A DNA stretch of 64,000 nt from UMGS1696 sp964457685. GTDB taxonomy: Bacteria > Bacillota > Clostridia > Oscillospirales > CAG-272. Location of the stretch: assembly GCA_964457685.1 (NCBI GenBank), contig CAYWFS010000002.1, positions 1-64,000 of the forward strand. The letters are read 5' to 3'. Of the stretch, positions 31,448 to 41,006 are shown in pieces. Under the pieces are notes generated by a model. It saw only the letters and a program-made list of their open reading frames with translations, searched no databases and had not been told where the DNA came from. Every line of letters begins with the position of its first letter. Positions within the stretch are counted from its first letter, which is position 1. A program made the translations under genes and the position numbers.

Positions 31448-32570
31448 TGTTGTAATCGCACTCGATTCATTCAAGGGTGCGTTGTCCTCATATGATGCAG
31501 GAGAAGCGGTAAGACACGGCATATTGAGACGACTTCCGCAATGCAAAACGCAGGTATTCCCTCTCGGAGACGGTGGTGAGGGTACGGCATACTCTCTTGC
31601 TGCCTGTCTCGGCTACGAAAAACGTCATGTAAACGTAACCGACACTCACGGAGACACTGTTGATGCCGAATATTATGCTTCCGCAGACTCAACATCGGTT
31701 GTATTCGATATGTCAAGCTGTGCCGGACTTTCCCACGCAAAGAAGCATTCTCTTGATATAATGCACGCATCCACCTACGGAGTCGGAAGTCTTATTGCAA
31801 ATGCCGTACACGGTGGTGCAAAAGAGATAATAGTATGTCTCGGAGGAAGCGGTACCTCTGACGGCGGTGCAGGTGCTTTGTCGGTCTTGGGTGTGCGATT
31901 TTTCGACAGGCAATGTCATGAAATTATCGAGCGTATATCACCGTCAAATCTTGACAAAATATACTCTGCCGATATTTCAAACGCAAGTGAGCTACTGAAA
32001 AACACAACTACGGTATTGCTTTATGATTCCGCTGTTCCTTTGCTTGGCGAACACGGTGCGGTCATGATGTACTCCCGTCAAAAAGGTGCAGATGACTCTT
32101 CCCTGCTCTTGCTTGAAGAAAAAATGGCTCACTTTGCGAATGTCATGACCAACGGAGACGCTTCTATTGTTTCCGTGGCGGGTGCAGGTGCTGCCGGTGG
32201 ACTTGGCTTTGGACTATCACTTCTCGGCGGCAAGCTGACAAACGGTGCGGAATACGTCCTCTCGAAATGCGGATTTGAGGAAGCTGTTTCAAATGCAACT
32301 CTCGTTATAACCGGCGAGGGAAAGACAGACTCTCAAACCGCAACGGGTAAGCTTCCGTCGGCTGTTGCAAAAATCGCTTCCTATCACCATGTTCCGACAA
32401 TATGCCTCTGCGGTGTAAACGACTCGAATGAATCACTTTACCGTTGTGGAATTACTTCCGTTATTCAAATAGGAGACAGACCGATGTCGTATGAGAATTC
32501 CGTCTCCGAGACTGCACGGCTTCTCGAAAAGTCCGCATTCGACCTTGCGGGAATTATAGAATATCTGTAA
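31431..32570 (+). CDS. Glycerate kinase (GarK/GlxK family)
   Basis: The enzyme phosphorylates D-glycerate, giving 2-phosphoglycerate in the type II family, and feeds it into glycolysis. Typical segments: VIALDSFKGALSS at the start, GDGGEGT, AHxSTYGVG-like HASTYGVGSLI, CLGGSGTSDGGAGAL, GAGAAGGLGFGL and ITGEGKTDSQT. At 379 residues the length is normal. It overlaps the upstream gene by 17 bp, so translation may be coupled. It is followed by the palindromic terminator element at 32579-32674. Confidence 0.94.
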   Translation: MKNQTNVVIALDSFKGALSSYDAGEAVRHGILRRLPQCKTQVFPLGDGGEGTAYSLAACLGYEKRHVNVTDTHGDTVDAEYYASADSTSVVFDMSSCAGLSHAKKHSLDIMHASTYGVGSLIANAVHGGAKEIIVCLGGSGTSDGGAGALSVLGVRFFDRQCHEIIERISPSNLDKIYSADISNASELLKNTTTVLLYDSAVPLLGEHGAVMMYSRQKGADDSSLLLLEEKMAHFANVMTNGDASIVSVAGAGAAGGLGFGLSLLGGKLTNGAEYVLSKCGFEEAVSNATLVITGEGKTDSQTATGKLPSAVAKIASYHHVPTICLCGVNDSNESLYRCGITSVIQIGDRPMSYENSVSETARLLEKSAFDLAGIIEYL

Positions 32571-32578
32571 AACAAAAA

Positions 32579-32674
32579 CTGACAGAATTTGAAAAAACGA
32601 ATGAACCGACCACCAAAAGTTAGATCAAAAATCTAACGCTTGGGAGGTCGGTTCACAAACTTCAAATCTGTCAG
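32579..32674. repeat. Palindromic element nested inside a terminator stem (copy A)
   Basis: The inner 54-bp palindrome (32602-32655) has 10-bp perfect ends, TGAACCGACC and GGTCGGTTCA, and an inner GTTAGAT/ATCTAAC pair. It is enclosed by an outer stem, CTGACAGAATTTGAA (32579-32593) and TTCAAATCTGTCAG (32661-32674), followed by a T-run on the plus strand. It lies between the convergent glycerate kinase and amylase genes. The inner part is closely similar to 53475-53522. The GACCnCCAAAAGTTAGA end resembles IS3-family inverted repeats as I remember them. Confidence 0.75.
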
Positions 32675-32680
32675 CTTTTT

Positions 32681-34600
32681 TTATTCAATTGTAAGCTTCG
32701 TTTCGGTCGGGCATTTTATATATGCGGCAGAACCGTTTTGAATTTCAAATTCTTTTCCGCATTTTCCGTAAATAAGCTCAACAGCAGCTTCACTGAGCTT
32801 TACACGCATATCCTTGTCACGGCAGGCACAAACTATTATCTTGTAACCATTATCTTCCGAATAAGGAGTGCGTTCATACACAAAATGATGCTCGTCAAGC
32901 TCCGTTATTGCGAAAACACCGTCATAAAACAGCTTTTCTTCACTTCTTATGCTACCGATTTTTCTGTAGAACGCAAGAAGCTCTTCATCCATATTACTCC
33001 ACGGAAACGGCATACGGCAGAACGGGTCACGGTATCCCTCAACTCCGACTTCATCGCCGTAGAAAACGCAAGGAACCCCCGGAAGTCCCGCAATTATCGC
33101 ATATGCAAGTGTGAGCAGATTTTTTGCCGTCTCACGTCTTTCCTTTGTCATGCGTAATGTCGAAAGCTCAAGGTTTGTTTTGTCTCCGCAGTCTTCACCG
33201 CCGAGTATCGTCAAAATTCGTTCCGTATCATGAGTTCCGAGAAAATTCATCAGATTATCGGAGGTGCGTTTCGGGTATCTGCGATAAAGTCCCTCACTGT
33301 TTTTTCGCATAAGCTCGAAATTGCCGTTTTTTACATATTCTATGACGGCACTTCTGAGAGGATAATTCATCACGGAATCAAGCTCGTCACCGTATAGATA
33401 GCCTCTGCGATTGCCGTAGCTTACCTTATCGGATGCGTCCTCCCATACCTCGCCGATTATAACTCCGTCCTCTGAGCTTTTCTTCACGGCAGAGCGAAAC
33501 TCACGCAGGAAATCCTCGTCAAGCTCATCCGCTACATCGAGTCTCCAGCCCGAAACTCCCTTTTTCATCCATTTTTCGACAACGCTGTTACAAATAAACG
33601 AACGGAAATCCGTATTTTTCCCGTTCACCCTCGGAAGTATTTTGACCCCCCACCAACATTCGTAGTCATCGGGAAAATCACGGAACATATACCAATCGTA
33701 ATACGGTGATTTTTCCGATTGATATGCACCGAGAGAGTCATAGTTTCCGTCCTTGTTGAAGTAAATGCTGTCGGCTCCTGTATGATTGAAAACTCCGTCG
33801 AGAATTACGTCAATACCACGTTTCTTTGCCTTTTCGCACAGTTCTGCAAGTGCTTCGTCTCCACCGAACATCTCGTCAACGCTGAGATAATCCGCTGTAT
33901 CGTACTTGTGGTTTGAATATGCGTCAAAAACCGGAGAAAGATATATCGTTTTTGTCCCGAGTGAGGATATATAGTCAAGCTTATCCGCTATTCCGTACAA
34001 ATCTCCGCCGAAGAACACGTTATTCGCAACCTCTGCCCCCGGATACTCTCCGAATTGAGGAATTCCGCTATTCCAATCCTCGTCAAGCACAGCACAGTCT
34101 TTGACACCGCACCTACCGCTTCTTTTGAATCTGTCCACGAAAATATGGTACACGATTCCTTCGGTAAAGGCTTTTGAGGTTTTGTATTCGCTTTTGTATA
34201 TGAGAAGCTGTCTTTCTCCCTCTCCATTTTCAAGAGGAGTCAGTCTTGTCACACCTTCTCCGCCGAGCATGATTTCACTTTCTTCGGTCTCGAGGAGATA
34301 GTGGTAATAAAACAGTCCGCATTCCCCATCCCACCTTTGAGTAAGACTTGAAAAATCAAATGTCAAGTCAAAGTTTCCGTCCTCCGACTTTTCCATCGGA
34401 AATGACATCCGCACCTCGTTTTGTGAATTCCACGCATCCTTGTGAATCACTATGCTTGCCGCCTTAATCTCACGGTCGCATTCCTCTATATCAAGCGTGA
34501 ACATTACACGGCTTGTTTCGGCAAATGCTCCGAACGGTGAGCAGTCACGCATATTTACAAGGTCGAGCTTCAGCTCATTTGCTATTATTGCTTCACTCAT
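32681..34600 (-). CDS. GH13 alpha-amylase family enzyme (neopullulanase/maltodextrin glucosidase-like)
   Basis: A 639-residue cytosolic glycoside hydrolase; no signal peptide. The first 150 residues form an N-terminal beta domain of the CBM34 type. GH13 regions are DVILDGVFNHTG (region I), GWRLDVADEL with the nucleophile Asp (II), IIGEVWEDAS with the acid Glu (III) and FLGTHDTERI (IV). YLSPVFDAYSNHKYDTADY is typical of cyclomaltodextrinase/neopullulanase members. It is the last gene of the glycogen operon, 8 bp after glgP, and probably breaks down the branched limit dextrins left by phosphorylase. The ribosome binding site is weak, so coupling to glgP is likely. Confidence 0.92.
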   Translation of the reverse strand: MSEAIIANELKLDLVNMRDCSPFGAFAETSRVMFTLDIEECDREIKAASIVIHKDAWNSQNEVRMSFPMEKSEDGNFDLTFDFSSLTQRWDGECGLFYYHYLLETEESEIMLGGEGVTRLTPLENGEGERQLLIYKSEYKTSKAFTEGIVYHIFVDRFKRSGRCGVKDCAVLDEDWNSGIPQFGEYPGAEVANNVFFGGDLYGIADKLDYISSLGTKTIYLSPVFDAYSNHKYDTADYLSVDEMFGGDEALAELCEKAKKRGIDVILDGVFNHTGADSIYFNKDGNYDSLGAYQSEKSPYYDWYMFRDFPDDYECWWGVKILPRVNGKNTDFRSFICNSVVEKWMKKGVSGWRLDVADELDEDFLREFRSAVKKSSEDGVIIGEVWEDASDKVSYGNRRGYLYGDELDSVMNYPLRSAVIEYVKNGNFELMRKNSEGLYRRYPKRTSDNLMNFLGTHDTERILTILGGEDCGDKTNLELSTLRMTKERRETAKNLLTLAYAIIAGLPGVPCVFYGDEVGVEGYRDPFCRMPFPWSNMDEELLAFYRKIGSIRSEEKLFYDGVFAITELDEHHFVYERTPYSEDNGYKIIVCACRDKDMRVKLSEAAVELIYGKCGKEFEIQNGSAAYIKCPTETKLTIE

Positions 34601-34608
34601 TACCGAAA

Positions 34609-37077
34609 TTATTTAACAGGCTCTATGTGCCAAATATTCTTAGCGTATTCTCTGATGCTTCTGTCAGAGGAGAAGAAACCTGCGGACGCAATGTTGATGA
34701 GCGATTTCTTCAGCCATACATATTCGTCACGGTAGGTGTTTATCATCTTTCCGTAAACATTCATATATGAGTCATAGTCAGCAAGGCACATATACGGGTC
34801 TGCTACACCGTGACTGTAGAGGAAGTAGTTGACCATAGAACCAAAACGATTTCCGGCAAAATCTCCGCCGAGTCTGTCAACGGCAGCCTTTAATCTGTCG
34901 CTGGAGTTGTAGTAATGAAGTGAAGAATATCCACGTCTCCAAAGGTCGTCAACCTCATGTGATCTGAGACCGAAGATAAAGATATTATCGTCTCCTCCTA
35001 CCTTTTCTCTTATCTCGACATTCGCTCCGTCCATAGTTCCGATTGTCAATGCACCGTTTACCATGAATTTCATGCATCCGGTTCCGCTTGCTTCCTTTCC
35101 GGCAAGAGAGATTTGCTCACTGATGTCACTGGCAGGCATAAGAACCTCAGCCATGGAAACATTATAGTCCTCTGCGTAAACGACACGGATAATATCACGA
35201 ACCTTCGGGTCGCTGTCTATTTCCTTGCCTATCGCCCAAATAAGCTTGATTATATCCTTTGCCATGTAATATCCGGGGGCAGCCTTACCGCCGAATATAA
35301 ATGTTGTGGGAGTATAGTCTCCGTTCGGATTTGACTTTATTTCGTTATAGAGTGTAACTATCTTAAGGACATTGAGAAGCTGTCTCTTATACTCGTGCAT
35401 TCTCTTTACCTGAACGTCGAATACGGAGTTTACGTCAAGCTTTACTCCCGTCTTGTTGAAATAATACTTAGCGAAATTGAGTTTGTTTTCGGCCTTAATT
35501 GCGGCAAGTCTGTCAAGCATGGATTTGTCATCCGCATACTTTTTAAGTCCTTCGAGCTTTTCAAAATCGTGTCTGTAATCACAGCCTATGGTTTCGTCAA
35601 GGAGAGAGGTAAGACCCTTATTTGAGTTACAGAGCCATCTACGCATTGCGATACCGTTGGTTACGTTTGTAAACTTATACGGCATTGCCTTGTAGTAATC
35701 GTGGAACACACCGTTTTTGAGGATTTCGGAGTGAAGTGCGGATACACCGTTTACCGTATGAGATGCCGCAACGCTGAGGTTCGCCATTCTTACCTGAGAA
35801 TATCCGACTATAGCCATACGGGAAATTCTGTCCCAGTCTCCGGGATACATTGTCCAGAGGTCGGCACAAAGTCTGCGGTTTATCTCCTCGATAATCATAT
35901 AAAGTCTGGGGAGACGGAGCTTGAAGAGGTATACATTCCATGTTTCGAGAGCCTCGGGAAGAACTGTGTGGTTTGTATAAGACACAACTCTTGTAACAAC
36001 GGACCAAGCCGCTTCCCATGAATAGTTGTATACGTCCATGAGAATACGCATAAGCTCGGGAATGCAAAGTGCGGGGTGAGTATCGTTTATGTGGATAGCA
36101 ACCTTTTCCGCAAAATTACCGAGAGTACCGTAAGCTGCAAGGTGGTCTGCGATTATGCTCTGAAGTGAAGCGGAAACAAGGAAATACTGCTGTGTAAGTC
36201 TGAGAAGCTTACCCTCGTCATGGTCATCCGAGGGATAAAGCACCTTTGAAATTACCTCGGCATTGGAAGCCTCCTGAATAGCCTTGAAATACTGTCCCTG
36301 CGAGAAGAGGTTCATATTAAAGCTCTTTGTATCGACAGCTTTCCAAAGTCTGAGAACGCTTACAGCCTTAGAATCGGCACCTGAAATCATCATATCGTAA
36401 GGTACAGCACGAACCGTATCATAGTTTTCGTATGTTATGGAGCATTTGCCGTTTTCCCATGTTTCGTTTACGCTGCCGCCGAGTCTTATATCAAAGGTCT
36501 TGTCGGTTCTGGGAACAAGCCATGTTTCACCGACATCCATCCATGAATCGGGAAGCTCAACCTGGTTACCGTCTATGATTCTCTGCTTGAAGAAGCCGTA
36601 CTCATAGCATATCGAGAAGCCTGTTGCAGCGTAGTCGAGAGATGTAAGTGAATCCATAAAGCAAGCCGCAAGTCTGCCGAGACCGCCGTTACCGAGACCC
36701 GGGTCAGGTTCAAGCTCATATATACGGTCGAGGTCATAGCCTATTTCCGAAAGAGCCTCTCTGTACTGCTCCGCAAGTCCGAGGTTCATTATATTGTTTT
36801 TGAGCTGGCATCCGACAAGGAATTCCATGCACATATAATAAACTCTCTTGGGGTGAGTTTTCTTTATTTCATCGTGGAAATACGAGCGTTTTGTTGTGAG
36901 AATATCTCTTACGGATCTGATAACCGCACCGAGAATCTGTTTTTCGCTTGCTTCCTCGGGAGTTACTCCGAAATAGCTGACAAGCTTTGTTTCTATGCTT
37001 TCCTTTACGTCTGCGGAGGTGAGAGTTTTTAAAATTTCCTTGTCCGCAAAAGACTTTCCTTCTATCTTATTATCCAT
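34609..37077 (-). CDS. glgP: Glycogen/maltodextrin phosphorylase
   Basis: It releases glucose-1-phosphate from the ends of glycogen chains. The 822-residue GT35 enzyme contains the pyridoxal-phosphate segment EASGTGCMKFMVNGALTIGT with its Lys, plus DPGLGNGGLGRLAACFMDS, NDTHPALCIPELMRIL and VKRMHEYKRQLLN. GGAG lies 6 nt before the ATG. It follows glgA after 88 bp that hold a hairpin (37110-37145), which may lower its expression relative to the synthesis genes. The amylase gene follows. Confidence 0.96.
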   Translation of the reverse strand: MDNKIEGKSFADKEILKTLTSADVKESIETKLVSYFGVTPEEASEKQILGAVIRSVRDILTTKRSYFHDEIKKTHPKRVYYMCMEFLVGCQLKNNIMNLGLAEQYREALSEIGYDLDRIYELEPDPGLGNGGLGRLAACFMDSLTSLDYAATGFSICYEYGFFKQRIIDGNQVELPDSWMDVGETWLVPRTDKTFDIRLGGSVNETWENGKCSITYENYDTVRAVPYDMMISGADSKAVSVLRLWKAVDTKSFNMNLFSQGQYFKAIQEASNAEVISKVLYPSDDHDEGKLLRLTQQYFLVSASLQSIIADHLAAYGTLGNFAEKVAIHINDTHPALCIPELMRILMDVYNYSWEAAWSVVTRVVSYTNHTVLPEALETWNVYLFKLRLPRLYMIIEEINRRLCADLWTMYPGDWDRISRMAIVGYSQVRMANLSVAASHTVNGVSALHSEILKNGVFHDYYKAMPYKFTNVTNGIAMRRWLCNSNKGLTSLLDETIGCDYRHDFEKLEGLKKYADDKSMLDRLAAIKAENKLNFAKYYFNKTGVKLDVNSVFDVQVKRMHEYKRQLLNVLKIVTLYNEIKSNPNGDYTPTTFIFGGKAAPGYYMAKDIIKLIWAIGKEIDSDPKVRDIIRVVYAEDYNVSMAEVLMPASDISEQISLAGKEASGTGCMKFMVNGALTIGTMDGANVEIREKVGGDDNIFIFGLRSHEVDDLWRRGYSSLHYYNSSDRLKAAVDRLGGDFAGNRFGSMVNYFLYSHGVADPYMCLADYDSYMNVYGKMINTYRDEYVWLKKSLINIASAGFFSSDRSIREYAKNIWHIEPVK

Positions 37078-37109
37078 ATTTAACTCCGTTATTTTTTATA
37101 CAAAAATTC

Positions 37110-37145
37110 AGCGTAGTTTAAATTCAAGTGAAGTCAAACCACGCT
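37110..37145 (-). terminator. Hairpin between glgA and glgP
   Basis: A 10-bp stem with one mismatch (AGCGTGGTTT with AAACTACGCT on the minus strand), followed by GAATTTTTG. The short T-run suggests partial termination or a processing site inside the glycogen operon. Confidence 0.5.
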
Positions 37146-37165
37146 AAAATTTTAACAAGAATATT

Positions 37166-38605
37166 TTACATCATATCCTTATAAATATCAATGTATTTTT
37201 TAGCCGAAACATCCCATGAAAAATCAACGTTCATAACATTTTTCACTAATTCTGCCCATTTTGCCGTCTCATGATACATACTAATTGCATAATTTATAAC
37301 GTGCATCATATCATGTGCATTATAATTCTCGAACGAGAAGCCGTTGCCGCTTCCGTCGTATTCGTTATACGGCTTTATAGTGTCCGCAAGACCTCCGCAG
37401 GCTCTGACTATCGGCACTGTACCGTATCTTGAAGCTATCATCTGCGAAAGACCGCACGGCTCACTCTTTGAGGGCATAAGGAACAAATCGGCTCCTGCGT
37501 AAAATTTCTTCGAGAGGCTCTTGTTAAACTCAAATTTTACGCATACCTGCTTCGGGTATTTAGCGGCAAGGTCTCTGAAATAATTCTCAAGCTCACGTTC
37601 ACCTGTTCCGAGAAGAACGAACTGAACATCATTGTTTACGATTATTTCTTCGAGAACGCATCTTACAAGGTCAAAACCCTTATGTGAGGCAAGTCTCGAA
37701 ACCATTGCGATAACCGGTGTTTCCGGTTTTTCTTCAAATCCCGCAAGACGCTGAAGAACCGCTTTATCGACAGCCTTTCCGCTCATATCCTCCGTTGAAT
37801 AGTTTTCGGTAATATCGGGGTCAGTGGAAGGGTCATAATATCCGACATCTATTCCGTTTACGATGCCGGTAAGCTTGCCTTCTGCGTCAGCCTGTCTGAG
37901 AATATGGTGAAGTCCGCTTCCGTAATATTCAGTGAGTATCTCCTTTGAGTAAGTACGGCTTACGGTATTTACCTTATCGGCACAAACCACCGCACCTTTT
38001 AAGAGGTTGATATTTCCGTTATACTCAACTATTCCTCTGTCCCAAGCGGCAAGCTCAAAGACATCGGAGAGTATATTGAAGTCAAATACACCCTGGTAAT
38101 CGATGTTGTGTATCGTAAACAACGCACGGATATTTCTGTATTCGTCAATGTGAGAATATTTTCTCTTTAAATAGATAACGGAAAGTGCGGTCTGCCAGTC
38201 ATTTGCGTGAAGAACATCGGGATAGAAGTTCATTGCCGCCATAAGCTCGAGTATGCACTTTGAGAAGAACGCAAATCTCTCGCCGTCATCATAATTTCCG
38301 TAAGGTGTTTCTCTGTCAAAATAGTAAAGGTTGTCGATAAAATAGAAAGTAATGTTATTCTTTACTATTTTCCAGATTCCGCAGTACTGATTTCTCCATG
38401 AAAGTCTTACATTCATTTCGCAAACCAGTTCAAGCTCCTCCGCAAACTTGTCACGGATAGAGGGATACAGCGGAATTACAACTCTTACATCGGATTTTTC
38501 TCCGAGAACACCCGAGACAGCCTTGGGAAGTGCTCCTACAACGTCCGCAAGTCCGCCTGTCGATATATAAGGAAGAGCCTCAGAGGCAGCATATAATATT
38601 TTCAT
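37166..38605 (-). CDS. glgA: Glycogen synthase (ADP-glucose dependent)
   Basis: The enzyme extends glycogen chains from ADP-glucose. The 479-residue GT5 protein starts MKILYAASEALPYISTGGLADVV; the usual KTGGL motif reads STGGL, so the Lys that contacts ADP-glucose in the E. coli enzyme is replaced by Ser. The rest is typical: FTIHNIDYQGVF, GIDVGYYDPSTD, VSRLASHKGFDL and the C-terminal LMPSKSEPCGLSQMIASRYGT with its catalytic Glu. AGGTG precedes the ATG. It is 18 bp after glgD. Confidence 0.94.
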   Translation of the reverse strand: MKILYAASEALPYISTGGLADVVGALPKAVSGVLGEKSDVRVVIPLYPSIRDKFAEELELVCEMNVRLSWRNQYCGIWKIVKNNITFYFIDNLYYFDRETPYGNYDDGERFAFFSKCILELMAAMNFYPDVLHANDWQTALSVIYLKRKYSHIDEYRNIRALFTIHNIDYQGVFDFNILSDVFELAAWDRGIVEYNGNINLLKGAVVCADKVNTVSRTYSKEILTEYYGSGLHHILRQADAEGKLTGIVNGIDVGYYDPSTDPDITENYSTEDMSGKAVDKAVLQRLAGFEEKPETPVIAMVSRLASHKGFDLVRCVLEEIIVNNDVQFVLLGTGERELENYFRDLAAKYPKQVCVKFEFNKSLSKKFYAGADLFLMPSKSEPCGLSQMIASRYGTVPIVRACGGLADTIKPYNEYDGSGNGFSFENYNAHDMMHVINYAISMYHETAKWAELVKNVMNVDFSWDVSAKKYIDIYKDMM

Positions 38606-38622
38606 GGTCTTTCACCTCGTAA

Positions 38623-39756
38623 TTAAAGCATTTTTCCTTTCGCTACATAGAACGGCTGAACATCCGCACCGCAAAGCATACGACCGTCTCTCAGCACTAC
38701 ATTTTTGTCTGTGATAACGTAATTGAGGAACGCACCGTCACCGACTATTGTATCCTGCATGAGAATGCTGTTCTTTACCGTAGCGTTCTTACCTACCTTT
38801 ACCCCTCTGAATATGATGGAGTTTTCAACAGTTCCCTCGATGTATGAACCATCCGCAACCATTGAATTTTTTATGCTGGATTTATCGCTGTAGTATGTGG
38901 GAGTCGAGTTTCTTACCTTTGTGTAAACGGGTCTGTTGTCTACGTTAAACAGAGTCTCACGAGCCTTTGCATTTGAAAGAAGCTCCATGCTGTGCTGATA
39001 ATAATCGAGGAACGATGAGATACAAGCGAAATAGCCGTCGTATCTGTAAACTCTGTAGTTAAGCTCCTTGTAATTCTTTGCGAGAATATCTCTTGACAGG
39101 CTCTTGTAGTCATGTGCTATTGCGTCTGTTACAAACTGTCTGAGATAGGATGTGTTTACAACTACCATATTGAGCGATATATCTGCTGTTCCCTCAAAAT
39201 CTGTGGGATAAACAAGTACATCTGTAATTCTTCCGCTTTCGTCGGACTTAAGTATTGTGTTTGCCTTTGCTTTTTCACGGCTAAGCTCAAAGCTCTTTAC
39301 CGCAAATGTCATATCAGCACCGCTCTTTTTGTGATACTCTATCATATCGTTGAAATCCACGTTGCAGATAACATCGCAGTCTGAAAGAACCACATATTCG
39401 TCCGTAATATGGCTGATATAGTAGTTTACGCTTTTCAGAGCCTCAAGACGGGTTGTGTAAAGTGAGTTTACGTTGTTTGCATATGCGGTGATATACGGAG
39501 GAAGTATTTTGATACCGCCCGAACGTCTTGCAAGGTCCCAGTCCTTACCTGAGCCTATATGGTCCATGAGAGACTGATAATTATAGTGAGTTATTACGCT
39601 GATATTATATATATCGGAGTTTACCATATTGGAAAGCGTGAAGTCGATAAAACGGTAACGGCAAGCAAAGGGGATGGACGCTACTGTACGGCGAGCTGTT
39701 AATTCCGGTATGTTATTATCATGGATATTTGAAAAAATAATTCCTGTTGCTGACAT
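38623..39756 (-). CDS. glgD: GlgD, second (regulatory-type) subunit of ADP-glucose pyrophosphorylase
   Basis: GlgD is a paralogue of GlgC that forms a mixed enzyme with it in Firmicutes and raises its activity. The 377-residue protein has the nucleotidyltransferase fold but lacks the GGxGxRL loop of GlgC: the N-terminus is GIIFSNIHDNNIPELTARRTVAS. PFACRYRFIDFTLSNMVNS and the C-terminal left-handed beta-helix repeats (SIIFRGVKVGKNATVKNSIL) are clear. It lies between glgC and glgA, 18 bp before glgA. Confidence 0.94.
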   Translation of the reverse strand: MSATGIIFSNIHDNNIPELTARRTVASIPFACRYRFIDFTLSNMVNSDIYNISVITHYNYQSLMDHIGSGKDWDLARRSGGIKILPPYITAYANNVNSLYTTRLEALKSVNYYISHITDEYVVLSDCDVICNVDFNDMIEYHKKSGADMTFAVKSFELSREKAKANTILKSDESGRITDVLVYPTDFEGTADISLNMVVVNTSYLRQFVTDAIAHDYKSLSRDILAKNYKELNYRVYRYDGYFACISSFLDYYQHSMELLSNAKARETLFNVDNRPVYTKVRNSTPTYYSDKSSIKNSMVADGSYIEGTVENSIIFRGVKVGKNATVKNSILMQDTIVGDGAFLNYVITDKNVVLRDGRMLCGADVQPFYVAKGKML

Positions 39757-39783
39757 TATTATGTTTCCTTTCTTTGCCGTAAT

Positions 39784-40992
39784 TTACGCTTTTTTATTCT
39801 TTTCGAGCCATTCTTCGTTGACCATTTCTCCGCCGGATACATTGGTTCCGGGTGAAAGCTTGAGTCCCGAGCCGATGACTGTTATATTTTCGCTTGCACT
39901 CTTTGTTCTTCCGATAACAGAGCCTGCACCTATTTCGGTATCGCTGTCGATTATCGAGTAGTTGATTGTCGTACCCTCACTGATGGTTACATTCTTCATT
40001 ATGATGGAATCCTTGATGTATGCACCTCTCGACACCTTAACTCCGCTTGCAAGCACGGAATTTTCGACAATGCCCTCAATATTGCAACCCTCTGTTATGA
40101 GAGAATTGGAAATTTTTGCATAATCTCCGATAAAGTGCGGCGGGTCGGAATAGTTTCTGGAAAGGATTCTCCATGAGCGGTCTCTGAGGTTGAACTTCGG
40201 ACTCTCTCCGATAAGATCCATATTTGCTTCCCAGAGTGACTGAATTGTTCCGACATCCTTCCAATATCCGCTGAAAGGATATGCGTACATTTTGCAGCCG
40301 TCTGCGAGCATTTTCGGGATGATATTCTTACCGAAGTCCTTGGAAGAATTCGGATCCGCTTCATCCTCAACAAGGTACTTTACGAGAAGCTCTCTGTTGA
40401 ATATATAGATACCCATTGAAGCCTTTGTGCTTTTCGGTTGCTTCGGCTTTTCTTCAAATTCGAGGATTCTCATTTCATCATCGGTATTCATGATTCCGAA
40501 ACGGCTTGCTTCCTCGAGAGATACTTCAAGCACCGCTATTGTACAATCGGCTCCCGTTGCTTTATGTGCTTCAAGCATCTTTTCGTAGTCCATTTTGTAA
40601 ATATGGTCACCCGACAGAATAAGCACATAATCGCAGTTATATCTGTTAATAAAATCTATATTCTGATAGATAGCATTTGCGGTACCCTTATACCAGTCGG
40701 CACCGTTTTTTGCCTGATACGGCGGAAGAACAGTAACTCCTCCCTGAACTCTGTCGAGATCCCACGGTTCACCGCTTCCTATGTATTCGTTAAGCACAAG
40801 AGGCTGATACTGTGTCAGAACTCCGACGGTATATATTCCGGAATTAACGCAGTTTGACAGAGGAAAGTCGATAATTCTGTATTTTCCTCCGAACGGTACT
40901 GCGGGTTTAGCTGTTTTCTCGGTAAGTGTATATAGTCTGCTGCCTTGTCCGCCTGCAAGAAGCATAGCTACGCATTCCTGTTTTTTAAACAT
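39784..40992 (-). CDS. glgC: Glucose-1-phosphate adenylyltransferase
   Basis: It makes ADP-glucose from glucose-1-phosphate and ATP, the committed step of glycogen synthesis. The catalytic loop AMLLAGGQGSRLYTLT is intact, followed by KPAVPFGGKYRIIDFPLSNCVNSGI, the sugar-binding GTANAIYQN, and FEEKPKQPKSTKASMGIYIF; a beta-helix domain closes the protein. ATG 40992 is taken as start because GGAGG lies 5 nt upstream; the longer frame to 41010 starts at an unlikely TTG. 402 residues. It is 14 bp after glgB. Confidence 0.96.
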   Translation of the reverse strand: MFKKQECVAMLLAGGQGSRLYTLTEKTAKPAVPFGGKYRIIDFPLSNCVNSGIYTVGVLTQYQPLVLNEYIGSGEPWDLDRVQGGVTVLPPYQAKNGADWYKGTANAIYQNIDFINRYNCDYVLILSGDHIYKMDYEKMLEAHKATGADCTIAVLEVSLEEASRFGIMNTDDEMRILEFEEKPKQPKSTKASMGIYIFNRELLVKYLVEDEADPNSSKDFGKNIIPKMLADGCKMYAYPFSGYWKDVGTIQSLWEANMDLIGESPKFNLRDRSWRILSRNYSDPPHFIGDYAKISNSLITEGCNIEGIVENSVLASGVKVSRGAYIKDSIIMKNVTISEGTTINYSIIDSDTEIGAGSVIGRTKSASENITVIGSGLKLSPGTNVSGGEMVNEEWLEKNKKA

Positions 40993-41006
40993 ATCTTCCT
41001 CCAAAA

